Positions 1-9,452 of a stretch of 64,000 bases of DNA are shown here, one piece after another (the stretch's first letter is position 1; each line of letters starts with the position of its first letter). Origin of the DNA: Robiginitalea sp. GTDB taxonomy: Bacteria > Bacteroidota > Bacteroidia > Flavobacteriales > Flavobacteriaceae. The stretch spans positions 1-64,000 of the forward strand of contig JAHECA010000004.1 in assembly GCA_024642005.1 (NCBI GenBank). The letters run 5' to 3'. The translations under genes and the position numbers were made by a program. The notes below the pieces were generated by a model. It saw only the letters and a program-made list of their open reading frames with translations, had not been told where the DNA came from and made no database searches.

Positions 1-210
1 TTCAGGAGTGGGACCAAAGGAACACCCGGAAGTAGGGCGGAGCTCACTTCCGGGTATCTCCTGGAGGTGCGCCGCCCCGCGGCGCAGTTCGCAGTCGGCA
101 GTGGCAGTTGGCAGTAGGGTTCTGGCATCCCTCGATTGCACTCGGGACAAGTTTTCAGGCGGGGGACCATTCAGGAACACCGAGCTCAGCGAGGTATCTC
201 CTGGAGACTT
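1..210. repeat. Two diverged copies of a dispersed intergenic repeat plus a heptamer tract
   Basis: Two related units are visible, about 13-75 and 165-213. Each starts with a GGGACC-like word and GGAACACC, runs through a short self-complementary stretch and ends in GGTATCTCCTGGAG. In the first copy the middle forms a 9-bp stem, CCCGGAAGT with ACTTCCGGG. Between them (about 90-118) lies a short tract of GGCAGTN words repeated with small variations. No coding signal is visible. This resembles REP/BIME-like intergenic repeats; that class assignment is inference. Confidence 0.5.
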
Positions 211-298
211 CCCCAGGGCCAAATTCCAAATTCCAGATAAGGACAAGGGGATTAGTAAGGCTTCAGTATTTCACTTTGTATTTAGGAAAATCTTTCAA

Positions 299-481
299 TC
301 CCATGCCTGCACCTTCCTCGACCCGGGAGGCATTCCCCTCGAAGACGACGTGACGCTGGGGCCCAAGGTGAACCTCATCACCGAAAACCACCCCGTAGAC
401 CCGGCCCAGCGGAAGTCATTGGACCTGAAATCGATTCGGATCAAACGGAATGCCTGGATCGGGGCGGGGGCAGCCATTTAA
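299..481 (+). pseudogene. Fragment of a hexapeptide-repeat sugar O-acetyltransferase (MaaI/LacA type)
   Basis: The reading frame encodes about 60 residues that match the left-handed beta-helix part of maltose/galactoside O-acetyltransferases. TFLDPGGIPLEDDV, GPKVNLITENHPVDP and IKRNAWIGAGA are recognisable, including the region of the catalytic histidine (ENHPVDP). The frame stops just after WIGAGAAI, where an intact protein would continue with further hexapeptide turns. Upstream, the in-frame sequence is repeat-type DNA with no family resemblance, so both the N-terminal acceptor domain and the C-terminal coil are missing. I read it as a remnant, not a functional gene; it converges on the transglycosylase gene. 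Confidence 0.7.
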
Positions 482-496
482 AGGTCGAACCCTCCT

Positions 497-2005
497 TTAA
501 TCCACCTTCTTCCCCGTCTTGACGCCGTACCGCTGCAACGACCGAAAGGAGGCATAGTACTTGTAGATGTTGCTCACATACTGCACCGGTTCCCGACCCA
601 CCTCCCTGGCTGCCACCAGTTCTACCTGTCCGAACCAAACATTGACGTTAACACCCTGGGTCGATGCTTTGCTTCGAATCTGGTTCATCCGGGCCGGGCC
701 CATATTATAGGCCGCCAGGCTGAACAACATCGCATTGAACGGCTCGATATCCGGACTGCCAAAATACCTGTTGCGGAGGAAGTCCAGGTATTTGGCAGCA
801 GCATGAATATTGTTCTCCATCTCGTAAACATCGGCTATCCCCACGTTGGAGTCGGCAGCGGTACTGGGCTTGATCTGCATGATCCCTACCGCTCCTGCCG
901 GGCTCTTTTTGGAATGGTCGAGCTGAGACTCCTGATAGCCCTGGGCTGCAAGCAGGAGCCAGTCCCAGTTGTATCTCCCACCGTATTTCCGGAACAATCC
1001 GCGTAGCTCCCGAAAACGACCTAAAGTCTCGGGAGAGTTCGCCTTCTTCACGTAATCTGCAGTATTCAGGTATTTTTTCAGCAGGACATTGCCAATGAGG
1101 GTGCCCTGCCCGTTCTCCCGCAGAAAGGCATCCACGGCAGCCTTGAGTTCCGGGCTGTTCCTGCGCATGGCCCAGGCGACTTCACCCCCGTTCTTTATAA
1201 CAAGCCCCCGATGTGCCCGCAGCTCGGGAAGCAACGGTTCCCAAAGGTCAACAATGAACGCATTTGAGACGGTAATTGGGATAAGGCCGGCATTGACCAT
1301 TTCAAGGATGTCGTCGTCTTCCAGGTACTCGTCCAACAGTTCTGTGTGGATGACCTGCTTCCCCGCCTGGCGGAGGGAGTCGTTAAAGGATGCCAGGTGC
1401 TCAAAATAGCTGCTCGAACGCCGAATATATACTGTGTCCCCAAGCAGGTCATCAAATCGTTCAAATGGCCTTCGCGATGGACCTGACACCACAAGCTCGC
1501 TCCAGTTGCTCAGGGCAGGTACCGAAAAGTCAACCTCCTCCCGCAGATTTTCCGTGATAACCAGGTTTGCCGCCGCGAGATCCCCATACCCCTCGGTAAG
1601 GGAAGGCAGGATCCGGTCGCGGGTCACCGGCAGAAAGATTACCCTAACATACCCTGGGCTGCCGGGCCTTTTCCCCAAACGCTTATTGAATTCTTTCTCA
1701 AACAAGGTAACAGCCTCAAAGGTGAGCCCCTTTCTCTGCATCCCATCGATAAAATAGCTGGTACGGTTGTAAGGGACCAACACGCGGATTTGGCCGCGCT
1801 CGATCATTCCATCCAGGTCGCCCGTCCATTTCTCACTCAGCCCTACTATTTCATCGGCCGGCTCAAAGGCGGGGTCTTTCAATACTTCCAGGGAATCGGG
1901 TTCCGGGAATTCAACATCGGCCGGTGCGGTATTCCTCTTGCACGATACAACCGCAGCAACCATAATCAGGGATACCCGAAGAAAATGGCATGTCTTTTTT
2001 TTCAT
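497..2005 (-). CDS. mltF: MltF-like membrane-bound lytic murein transglycosylase (lipoprotein)
   Basis: Cleaves the MurNAc-GlcNAc bond of peptidoglycan to leave 1,6-anhydro ends, acting in the periplasm. The 502-residue product starts with a lipoprotein signal peptide with the lipid-attachment Cys at about 22 (VVSC). Residues about 65-310 form an SBP_bac_3 (solute-binding type) domain, and about 335-460 an SLT domain. Visible SLT motifs are QGYQESQLDH, with the catalytic Glu at about 359, then GAVGIMQIKPST and AAYNMGPARM. This two-domain order is the MltF architecture. The start is the only Met ahead of the signal peptide. It stands alone, 114 bp from the M1 peptidase gene on the same strand. 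Confidence 0.9.
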   Translation of the reverse strand: MKKKTCHFLRVSLIMVAAVVSCKRNTAPADVEFPEPDSLEVLKDPAFEPADEIVGLSEKWTGDLDGMIERGQIRVLVPYNRTSYFIDGMQRKGLTFEAVTLFEKEFNKRLGKRPGSPGYVRVIFLPVTRDRILPSLTEGYGDLAAANLVITENLREEVDFSVPALSNWSELVVSGPSRRPFERFDDLLGDTVYIRRSSSYFEHLASFNDSLRQAGKQVIHTELLDEYLEDDDILEMVNAGLIPITVSNAFIVDLWEPLLPELRAHRGLVIKNGGEVAWAMRRNSPELKAAVDAFLRENGQGTLIGNVLLKKYLNTADYVKKANSPETLGRFRELRGLFRKYGGRYNWDWLLLAAQGYQESQLDHSKKSPAGAVGIMQIKPSTAADSNVGIADVYEMENNIHAAAKYLDFLRNRYFGSPDIEPFNAMLFSLAAYNMGPARMNQIRSKASTQGVNVNVWFGQVELVAAREVGREPVQYVSNIYKYYASFRSLQRYGVKTGKKVD

Positions 2006-2119
2006 CGCTTTGATACTGTGGGCAATCCTTCTAACCTACTAATTATTTTAGCTCATATGCCCGAGGCCAGTTAGGTTATTTCGGGCGGTCGATCCGATCA
2101 GGACCGTGTTCGCGACCAA

Positions 2120-3778
2120 TCACTTCCTGCCAAACGAAGCCTGCATCAAAACCCACAAATTGGGGTCAAGCTCCACCCCCTTCGGTTCCCCCGCCATTTC
2201 GAATTCAAAGCGATTGGTCTTTTCGGATATCCGGATGCGCTGCAGAGACCTGGAACCATCAGCGCCGGTAATTTCCACCTCTACGGGCATCTCTATCAGG
2301 GGGCCGCTGGCCTGTACCTGGTTCAGCTCGATAATTACTCTGCCGTTTGAGGCATCGTACTGCCAAAAGCCCTCCAACTCGAGGGCACCCGGCTCGTATA
2401 ACCACTGCCTGAAAAATACGCCCAGGTCTTTCCCCGAAACTTCTTCCATCACCCTTTTGAAGTCGGCCGTGGTGGCGTTTAAATCTTTGTATTTTCCGTA
2501 ATACGTGCGTATCCCTTCCCAAAACACCTCGGTACCCACCACCCCGCGCAGCATGTGCAAGACCCAGCTTCCCTTCTGATAGGTCTGGGAGGAAGTTACC
2601 TGGTTCATGTCTGCCAGGTTGTTATGGATAATGGTGTAACCGGGGGTTTTTTCGTGGAATGCATCCACACTTTGTTGGCTGCTCCGAAGACCGTCGACAA
2701 AGGCATCCCTGCCATAGGCGTGCTCTATAAAAAGCAGCGTAAAATAGGTGGCAAAGCCTTCGCTGAGCCAGACATCATCCCAATCGGCCTCGGTTACCGC
2801 GTTGCCAAACCATTGGTGCGCAATTTCGTGTATCACCACATTGCGCCAGCGCAGGCTGCGGTCTCCGGTAACCGAGTTTGCGCTGTAAAAAATGGCGGAA
2901 GCCGCTTCCATGCCCCCGCTTACGCTATTCGACTGAATGTTGGCCAACTTTTCATAGGAATAGGGGCCAATGTAATCGCTGTAGAATTCCAGGACCTGTT
3001 TGGTGGGTTCGGCAAAATCGTAGAACCCGGCATCGCGGTCTTGCTTAAAAACATAGGTCTGAATGGATTTACCGTCAAATTCGTCCACATACTGTACGGC
3101 AAACTCGGCTACCCCCAGTACATACAACCAGGAAGCAATCGGCACCGATTGCTTCCAGTGCGTGCGTTTTAATCCCTTATCCAAATTGGTCTCTTCCTTT
3201 TTCAATCCGTTCGAAACAACCTGGTAACGGGCCGGAGCAGTTACCACAAACTCGCAGGTTGCCTTGTCGTATGGGTGATCGACCGTTGCCAGCCAGTGAC
3301 GCGCCCGGTTTGGCCAGTTATCGCTGAAGAAAGTGCGCTCTCCGTGTTGGTTTTTCCCGATATGAAGCCCCAGGGCCGGAATGCCGTGGTAACTAATGGT
3401 TACCTGCCTGCGCTGATTGGGTTCAGACCCTTCGGGAAAGAACACCAGCAGCTCGTCGTGCTCATGGGTGAAGACCAGTTCGCTTCCCCCTGAACTAACC
3501 TGGGTAACAGTCATTCCCCTGTTGCCAGGTGTGGGCGCGACATTAATCAAATCGAGTCTCAATTTGCGCATCTCCCTTACTTTAAACAAAAAATCGACCG
3601 TTACCTGCACCTGGATCGCATCGGTATCATCAGACAGGGTTATGGCAAACCTGTAATTGAGAATGTCGATATTTGGGTTCTTCGGATAGGTATCAGTAAG
3701 TGCAAACACATTAGACTGCACTAGCATTAAACCTAGCAGGCAAAGGGTCTTGCAAAAGGGTCTGCTGAAATACGCCAT
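2120..3778 (-). CDS. M1 family metallopeptidase (exported aminopeptidase)
   Basis: Zinc aminopeptidase-type protein of about 552 residues with an N-terminal signal peptide. The catalytic core shows HEIAHQWFGN (about 317-326) followed by WLSEGFATY (Glu at about 340), the HExxH-18-E zinc signature of family M1. The exopeptidase motif normally written GAMEN reads GGMEA (about 288-292), so the last position is altered. An upstream in-frame Met would add 14 hydrophilic residues ahead of MAYFSRPFCKTLCLLGLML; I prefer the internal Met because it puts the signal peptide at the N-terminus. Probable role is peptide trimming in the periplasm. Substrate preference cannot be read from the sequence. Confidence 0.88.
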   Translation of the reverse strand: MAYFSRPFCKTLCLLGLMLVQSNVFALTDTYPKNPNIDILNYRFAITLSDDTDAIQVQVTVDFLFKVREMRKLRLDLINVAPTPGNRGMTVTQVSSGGSELVFTHEHDELLVFFPEGSEPNQRRQVTISYHGIPALGLHIGKNQHGERTFFSDNWPNRARHWLATVDHPYDKATCEFVVTAPARYQVVSNGLKKEETNLDKGLKRTHWKQSVPIASWLYVLGVAEFAVQYVDEFDGKSIQTYVFKQDRDAGFYDFAEPTKQVLEFYSDYIGPYSYEKLANIQSNSVSGGMEAASAIFYSANSVTGDRSLRWRNVVIHEIAHQWFGNAVTEADWDDVWLSEGFATYFTLLFIEHAYGRDAFVDGLRSSQQSVDAFHEKTPGYTIIHNNLADMNQVTSSQTYQKGSWVLHMLRGVVGTEVFWEGIRTYYGKYKDLNATTADFKRVMEEVSGKDLGVFFRQWLYEPGALELEGFWQYDASNGRVIIELNQVQASGPLIEMPVEVEITGADGSRSLQRIRISEKTNRFEFEMAGEPKGVELDPNLWVLMQASFGRK

Positions 3779-3918
3779 GGTAAAGTTCTTACGGTTGATA
3801 AAGAATTGCGCCCGGGACAAAAAGGCCGGTGAACCCCGGAATGGCCCCGGTTGTATTTACTCCTTAAAATTATGCTTAATTTAAGCTTTAACTCAGCACG
3901 TCAGTCCAAAATCAAAAA

Positions 3919-5382
3919 ATGCCCGAAATGAATTGTCTAAAAATAGTTTTTCGCCTGTACCTTTTGCTCCTTTTTGCCCTTAGCAGCGCCTATTCGCAGG
4001 AAAAGCACTATTTCCAGAGCGATTTTGCCCCGTCGGAATTCGAATCGCGAAGGGCCCGGATTTTTGACGCCATCGGAACCAACGCCATCGCGCTCATTCA
4101 AGGCGCCCCCAGCGTTGCCGGGTTTAAGGTCTTCAGGCAGTCAAACACCTTTTATTATTTATGCGGCCTGGAAGAGGGCCATGCCTATTTGCTGCTGAAC
4201 GGCAAAAACAGAAGCACTACCCTGTATTTGCCACATCGGGATGCAGGCAGGGAGCAAAGCCAGGGCAAGATCTTGTCGGCAGAAGATGCGGAACTGGTAA
4301 AACAGCTCACGGGCATACAGCGGGTGCTTCCCATTGAATTTCTCGGGACTGACCTGGTGAACACCGGGTTGATCAAAGCAGAGGTACCCGAATTGTATAC
4401 CCCCCTGAGCCCTGCTGAAACGGGTAACGACAGCCGGGATGAGATCCTGCACGGGCAGGCTCGCGCGGCTGCCGATCCCTGGGATGCGCAGATTCCCCGG
4501 GAATCCCTGTTCAAAAAACTGCTGAGCGATCGCTTTCCGGCATTTCGGATTAAGGACCTCTCCCCCCTTCTGGATAGCATGCGACTGATCAAAAGTCCAC
4601 AGGAAATCGAAGTGATCCGAAAGGCTACGCAGATAGCCGGCATGGGCATTGTGGAAGCCATGCGATCGACGGCGCCGGGGGTTTACGAATATCAGCTGGA
4701 TGCGGCCGCCAAATATATTTTCTATCTGCACGGCGCCCAGGGAGACGGGTATCCCGCCATTATCGGGGGAGGGTCCAATGCCTATATGGGCCATTACTTC
4801 CGGAAGACCGATGCCCTGTCAGACGGGGACCTGGTGCTGATGGATTATGCCCCGGACTATCACAATTACACCAGTGATGTTACCCGTATCTGGCCGGTAA
4901 ACGGCACCTTCGACGCCGCACAAACCGCGCTTTACGAATATATCGTCGCCTACCGGGATGCCTTGTTCCGGCACCTGAAACCCGGAATTACCTCTGACGA
5001 AGTACTGGATCGGGCAGCAGCAGATATGGAGGCCTACCTCCAGGGAAAATCCTTTGAACGACCCGCCCATCGACAAGCCGTAGCGGAAGGACTTAAATTC
5101 AGGGGTCATTTTCAGCACCCAGTGGGCATGGCGGTTCACGATGTGGGGCGGGTGCACCGTACCCCCCTGCAACCCGGCATGGTCTTTACCATAGACCCCA
5201 TGATCTGGATTCCCGAAGAAAAGCTATACATACGGATTGAGGATGTTGTGGTCATTACGGAAACCGGGGCGGAAAACCTGAGCGCTTTTGTGCCCACTTC
5301 CCTAAAAGAGGTTGAAAAAACCATACGGGAAGAGGGCTTGACCTCCTTCAGGCCACCGATGGACCTGCCGCTGAAAAACTGA
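3919..5382 (+). CDS. Xaa-Pro aminopeptidase, M24B family (exported)
   Basis: Removes N-terminal residues preceding proline using a dinuclear metal centre. The 487-residue product has a signal peptide ending near AYSQ, an N-terminal AMP_N domain (about 35-170) and a C-terminal pita-bread domain. The metal ligands are visible as MDYAPDYHNYTSDVTR (two Asp), HPVGMAVHDVG (His), then FTIDPMIW and RIEDVVVITETG (acidic ligands). In the usual motif TIEPG the Glu is replaced by Asp here (TIDP). Upstream, a TTG and a TATGCTTA element about 17 bp apart (about 3854-3880) could serve as promoter. It ends 10 bp from the convergent SnoaL-like gene. Confidence 0.9.
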   Translation: MPEMNCLKIVFRLYLLLLFALSSAYSQEKHYFQSDFAPSEFESRRARIFDAIGTNAIALIQGAPSVAGFKVFRQSNTFYYLCGLEEGHAYLLLNGKNRSTTLYLPHRDAGREQSQGKILSAEDAELVKQLTGIQRVLPIEFLGTDLVNTGLIKAEVPELYTPLSPAETGNDSRDEILHGQARAAADPWDAQIPRESLFKKLLSDRFPAFRIKDLSPLLDSMRLIKSPQEIEVIRKATQIAGMGIVEAMRSTAPGVYEYQLDAAAKYIFYLHGAQGDGYPAIIGGGSNAYMGHYFRKTDALSDGDLVLMDYAPDYHNYTSDVTRIWPVNGTFDAAQTALYEYIVAYRDALFRHLKPGITSDEVLDRAAADMEAYLQGKSFERPAHRQAVAEGLKFRGHFQHPVGMAVHDVGRVHRTPLQPGMVFTIDPMIWIPEEKLYIRIEDVVVITETGAENLSAFVPTSLKEVEKTIREEGLTSFRPPMDLPLKN

Positions 5383-5392
5383 ATGGCCTTGC

Positions 5393-5923
5393 TTAATCGG
5401 GTTGCGCCATGGCTTGCACCCCGGCCCTGACCTGCTCCACCATGGCGTAGAAATCATAGACTACCCAGCGTTCCTTAAGCCTTTCGTTTTCGACCCGGTA
5501 AATCGCAATGCCGTCCATGGAGATTTCGCGATTCGTCGGAGGCATCCCCATAAAGTCACCTTTATGGGTTCCCTTCAAAGTCCAGTAAACGGTAACCTTG
5601 TCTCCCTCGGCTATCAAATCGTGAACCGCGTAGTGCGCGTCGGGAAACGAAGCCAAAACCGGACCGTAGAAATCGTAAAAGCCATCCACTCCCTTTGGGC
5701 TGTCTTCAGGCCAGTCGTGCGAAAGGAAATCGGGAGCCAGCACGGCCTGCACCCTTTCCCGGTTCCAGTTTACAAACACGTCGGTGTAAACCTGTCTGAG
5801 GAGTTCTTTATTTTGCTGCGCCAGGGCAATTTGCTCTGCATTTTTTGTAAGGTTGGCATCGGGTCCCTGGCAAGAAGAGGCAAGCAGGATCCATACGAAG
5901 GGAAGTACTTTATGTAATTTCAT
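5393..5923 (-). CDS. SnoaL-like ester-cyclase-family lipoprotein
   Basis: A 176-residue protein with a short lipoprotein signal (ILLASSCQG, Cys at about 19) followed by a SnoaL/NTF2-like cone domain. The family pattern is visible: LLRQVYTDVFVNWN, then FLSHDWPEDSPKGVDGFYDF, DAHYAVHDLIAEGDKVTVYW, and GTHKGDFMGMPPTNREISMD. Proteins with this layout are often called ester cyclases by analogy to polyketide cyclases, but in Bacteroidetes no reaction is established for them. Its export as a lipoprotein argues against a polyketide role. It is monocistronic and convergent with the aminopeptidase P gene. Confidence 0.75.
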   Translation of the reverse strand: MKLHKVLPFVWILLASSCQGPDANLTKNAEQIALAQQNKELLRQVYTDVFVNWNRERVQAVLAPDFLSHDWPEDSPKGVDGFYDFYGPVLASFPDAHYAVHDLIAEGDKVTVYWTLKGTHKGDFMGMPPTNREISMDGIAIYRVENERLKERWVVYDFYAMVEQVRAGVQAMAQPD

Positions 5924-6047
5924 TTTGGCGGGTGTTTCGGGCGTATGGCCAAAGAGGTGCCCCTTAAAAATAGCAAAATAAAACAGGGCACTGACCCTGG
6001 GGGTGTTCCCTGATGGAAACGCCTTGCCGGGGCCTTTAAACCAGGTG

Positions 6048-6078
6048 TTGCGGCAAATGGCGAGAAAATGTATCTTGA
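6048..6078 (+). promoter_or_regulatory. Bacteroidetes-type promoter for the Asp-box propeller gene
   Basis: A TTG at 6048-6050 is followed after 20 bp by TATCTTGA at 6071-6078, close to the -33 TTG / -7 TAnnTTTG consensus. The predicted transcription start lies after the ATG at 6082, which supports initiation of the downstream protein at 6136. Confidence 0.5.
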
Positions 6079-6135
6079 AGCATGGCGTGGCGCAATCAAA
6101 TCCCCTGCCGTTTTAACCCATCATCCTGTAGACCC

Positions 6136-9100
6136 ATGAGCATTATTTTCCGAAAACCCATTACTGCATTGCTTGGTTTTGCGCTGCTTCTCACAAGCGC
6201 CTCTTTCTCCCAGTCGGGAGCCCTGGACCTTTACAAAGAAGCCGCCAAAGGCCTGAATCTTCGCGCGATTGGCCCGGCCCTGATGGGGGGGCGCATTGCA
6301 GATATTGCCGTGAACCCCCACGACAAGAGCAACTGGTATGTGGCCGCCGGCTCAGGCGGGGTGTGGAAAACCATCAACAGCGGCATCACCTGGAAGCCCG
6401 TATTCGAAGATCAGGCTTCCTTCTCCATCGGATGTGTCGCCATTGACCCGACAAGCCCGAGCGTGGTTTGGGTCGGGACCGGCGAAAACGTGAGCGGCCG
6501 GCACGTGGGTTGGGGCGATGGTGTTTATAAAAGCCTTGACGGCGGCCAGACCTGGCGGCATATGGGACTCAAAAAGTCGGAGCATATCGGCAAGATTCTG
6601 ATCGACCCCCGCAACAGCGATGTGGTGCTGGTGGCAGCCGAAGGCCCGCTCTGGTCTTCAGGCGGGGATCGCGGCCTGTACAAAACAACCGACGGGGGCG
6701 CGACCTGGAACCTGGTACTGAAAATTGACGATAACACAGGGGTCACCGATGTGGAATTCGACCCGTCGAACCCCGACGTGGTCTACGCCGCCGCCTATCA
6801 GCGAAGAAGGCATACCTGGTCGCTTTTGGCGGGTGGCCCGCAATCGGGCATCTATAAATCTACCGATAACGGGGAAACATGGAGGCAGGTCAAAACAGGA
6901 TTGCCCCAGGGTGACATGGGCAAGATCGGCCTCGCGGTAACCCCTGCCAACCCCCAGCTGGTGTATGCAACCATTGAGGCCGGCGAGAAGGAGAAAGGTT
7001 TTTACCGGTCTGTTGACCAGGGCGAAAGCTGGGAAAAGCGCAATACCTATATCTCGGGGGGTACGGGGCCCCATTACTACCAGGAGCTGGAAGCCTCCCC
7101 GGTGGACCCCGGTCTGGTCTACCAGATGGACGTGTTTCTCCACGTGACGCGCGACGGGGGCAAGACCATCGACTACCTGGGCACAGGGCGCGAAAAGCAC
7201 AGCGATAACCACGCCCTGTGGATCGACCCTGACAACGGGCAGCATCTGATTGCCGGCACCGACGGGGGCTTGTATGAATCTTTCGATGAAGGGACAACCT
7301 GGCGACATTTCGAGAACCTTCCCATCTCACAATTTTACAAGCTGTCTCTAGACAATGCAGAGCCCTTCTACAACATCGTGGCCGGCGCCCAGGACCTGGG
7401 CACGCTCATAGGCCCTTCCCGCACGATGAATACGGAAGGGGTCCGCAACCAGGACTGGTATGTACCCCTGGGGGCCGATGGGTACGACTGCGCCTTCGAC
7501 CCAACCGACCCCGATATCGTGTATATGGAAATCCAGGAAGGCATGCTGTACCGGCTCGACCGGGCCACCGAAGAAACCCTGCTGATCCAACCTCAGCCAG
7601 CCCCCGGGGAGGCGCCTGAACGCTTTAATTGGGACAGTCCGGTACTCATCAGCCCGCACGACCCCAAGACGATCTACTACGGCTCACAACGGGTATGGCG
7701 CAGCAACGACCGGGGCGATTCCTGGACGGCCGTCAGCGGCGACCTGACCACCAACCGGGTGCGGTTCGAATTGAAGATGTTTGAAAATGTGCCCAGCGTG
7801 GATGCGCTCCACGATACAGGCGCCATGTCGAAGTACGCCACGCTCACTTCTATATCGGAATCGCCTGTGAAAAAAGGGCTGCTGTACACCGGCTCAGACG
7901 ACGGCCTGCTTCATGTGAGCGAAGACGGCGGGCAAAGCTGGCGGCGGGCACCCGGCCTTCCCAAAGTACCGGCCTTGTCGTTCATCAACGACGTGGAAGC
8001 CTCCGCCCACAACCCCAACACGGTATTTGTCGCTGCAGACGCCCATAAGCTGGGCGATTTCACCACCTACCTGTTTATGAGCAACGACGCCGGCAGGTCC
8101 TGGCAGTCTATTCAGGGGGATTTGCCCGCAAATACCACTGTGTGGGTCATCAAACAAGACCCCGTCGAGCCAAACCTGTTGTTCATAGGCACGGAATACG
8201 GCCTTTATTTCTCCCCGAACAAAGGGGTCAACTGGATCGGGCTGGGAGCAGGGGTGCCGACCATCCCCTTCCAGGATATCGAATTGCACCCGCGCGACAA
8301 CGACCTGGTGGGCGCCACGTTCGGGAGGGGAATTTATGTGCTGGATGACTATTCCTCCCTGCGGGAAGTAAGCCAGGTGGCCAATTCAGGAACCAACGCC
8401 CTCTTTGGCGTGCGGGATGCCTGGTGGTATGTGCCGAGCGTGCCTTCCCAGGCCAAGGGCATGCCCACGGCAGGTTCGTCTGCTTTCAAAAGCCCCAATC
8501 CGCCTCACGGTGCCCTGCTGACCTATTACCTGGGCGACCTGCCCAGGACCGGCAGGCAAAAACGGGAGGAAAGCGAAAAAAGACTCAGCGCCCAGGGTGC
8601 CGACATCCCCTTTCCGGGGTGGGAAACCTTAAATTCAGAATCCCTGGAGTCTGAGCCCGGCGCACTCCTGCTGATTTCAGATGCCGCCGGCCAGGCTGTG
8701 CGCTGGCTGAGCGTCCCGGCCAGCAAAGGGGTGCACCGGGTAAACTGGGATTTGCGCATGCCTGCCCCAGACCCTGTCGACCTTTCGCAACCCGACTTTG
8801 TACCCCCTTGGGCAGAAGCGCCCCAGGGGCCCCTGGTCATGCCCGGCACGTATAGCGCACAACTCTACCTGGTCGAAAACGGACAACTCAACCCGCAGGG
8901 CAACCCCCGGTCGTTTCTGGTGAAGCCAACCCCCCAGGCAAAAGCCGATATCAATTATGAGCTGCTGGCTTCCTTTACCCGCCAGACAGCCGACCTGGCC
9001 AGGCGTGTGGGGGCCGCCGGCACTAAACTGGGTGAGGCCCGGGAACAATTACGGTACATGGAAACAGCATTGCTGCAGACTTCCAGCCTGAAACCCGAGT

Positions 9101-9414
9101 TATTCGGACAATTGAAAACACTGAAAAGCAAGTTATCAGGATTGCGCGAAACCCTCTATGGAGACCCTGCTCGTGCTGCTAAAAACGAATCGGTTGCACC
9201 TGCCGCCGCTACCCGTATCTGGAGTGTGATCTCAGGCCACTGGGGTACTACCCAGCTTCCCACGGAAACGCAGCAGCAGTCCATAGCAAGGGCCGAGCAG
9301 GAGTATGATCAGTTTCTCAAGGCCTTTGCCGGCTTTGAGAACGAGCTGGCCGCTTTTCAGGCGGCACTGGTAAAAGCCGGGGCACCTTACACCCCGGGGC
9401 GGAAGATCGAATAG
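6136..9414 (+). CDS. Large exported Asp-box (BNR/sortilin-like) beta-propeller protein
   Basis: About 1092 residues, beginning MSIIFRKPITALLGFALLL with a signal peptide cut near SFSQ. The first 750 residues carry at least eight Asp-box turns of the form S-x-D-x-G-x-T-W: SLDGGQTW, TTDGGATW, STDNGETW, SVDQGESW, SFDEGTTW, SNDRGDSW, SEDGGQSW and SNDAGRSW. These mark two consecutive sortilin/VPS10-type propellers. The C-terminal third has a beta-rich part and then a helical region with heptad-like stretches (about 960-1070). Such proteins are annotated as glycosyl hydrolases by fold, but no glycosidase catalytic residues are evident, so a binding or scaffold role is equally possible. A 54-bp longer start is rejected because of the promoter at 6048-6078. 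Confidence 0.8.
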   Translation: MSIIFRKPITALLGFALLLTSASFSQSGALDLYKEAAKGLNLRAIGPALMGGRIADIAVNPHDKSNWYVAAGSGGVWKTINSGITWKPVFEDQASFSIGCVAIDPTSPSVVWVGTGENVSGRHVGWGDGVYKSLDGGQTWRHMGLKKSEHIGKILIDPRNSDVVLVAAEGPLWSSGGDRGLYKTTDGGATWNLVLKIDDNTGVTDVEFDPSNPDVVYAAAYQRRRHTWSLLAGGPQSGIYKSTDNGETWRQVKTGLPQGDMGKIGLAVTPANPQLVYATIEAGEKEKGFYRSVDQGESWEKRNTYISGGTGPHYYQELEASPVDPGLVYQMDVFLHVTRDGGKTIDYLGTGREKHSDNHALWIDPDNGQHLIAGTDGGLYESFDEGTTWRHFENLPISQFYKLSLDNAEPFYNIVAGAQDLGTLIGPSRTMNTEGVRNQDWYVPLGADGYDCAFDPTDPDIVYMEIQEGMLYRLDRATEETLLIQPQPAPGEAPERFNWDSPVLISPHDPKTIYYGSQRVWRSNDRGDSWTAVSGDLTTNRVRFELKMFENVPSVDALHDTGAMSKYATLTSISESPVKKGLLYTGSDDGLLHVSEDGGQSWRRAPGLPKVPALSFINDVEASAHNPNTVFVAADAHKLGDFTTYLFMSNDAGRSWQSIQGDLPANTTVWVIKQDPVEPNLLFIGTEYGLYFSPNKGVNWIGLGAGVPTIPFQDIELHPRDNDLVGATFGRGIYVLDDYSSLREVSQVANSGTNALFGVRDAWWYVPSVPSQAKGMPTAGSSAFKSPNPPHGALLTYYLGDLPRTGRQKREESEKRLSAQGADIPFPGWETLNSESLESEPGALLLISDAAGQAVRWLSVPASKGVHRVNWDLRMPAPDPVDLSQPDFVPPWAEAPQGPLVMPGTYSAQLYLVENGQLNPQGNPRSFLVKPTPQAKADINYELLASFTRQTADLARRVGAAGTKLGEAREQLRYMETALLQTSSLKPELFGQLKTLKSKLSGLRETLYGDPARAAKNESVAPAAATRIWSVISGHWGTTQLPTETQQQSIARAEQEYDQFLKAFAGFENELAAFQAALVKAGAPYTPGRKIE

Positions 9415-9452
9415 TTTGGCCTGATAGGCTGCCTGGCGGATTGGGGTTCGGG

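Noticed and set aside
90-118. CRISPR-like repeats
   Set aside because: The words are 7 nt long with no spacers and no cas genes nearby.
8-481. Intact 157-residue gene at the window start
   Set aside because: Only the last 60 codons resemble a family; the rest is repeat DNA and the family's C-terminal coil is missing.
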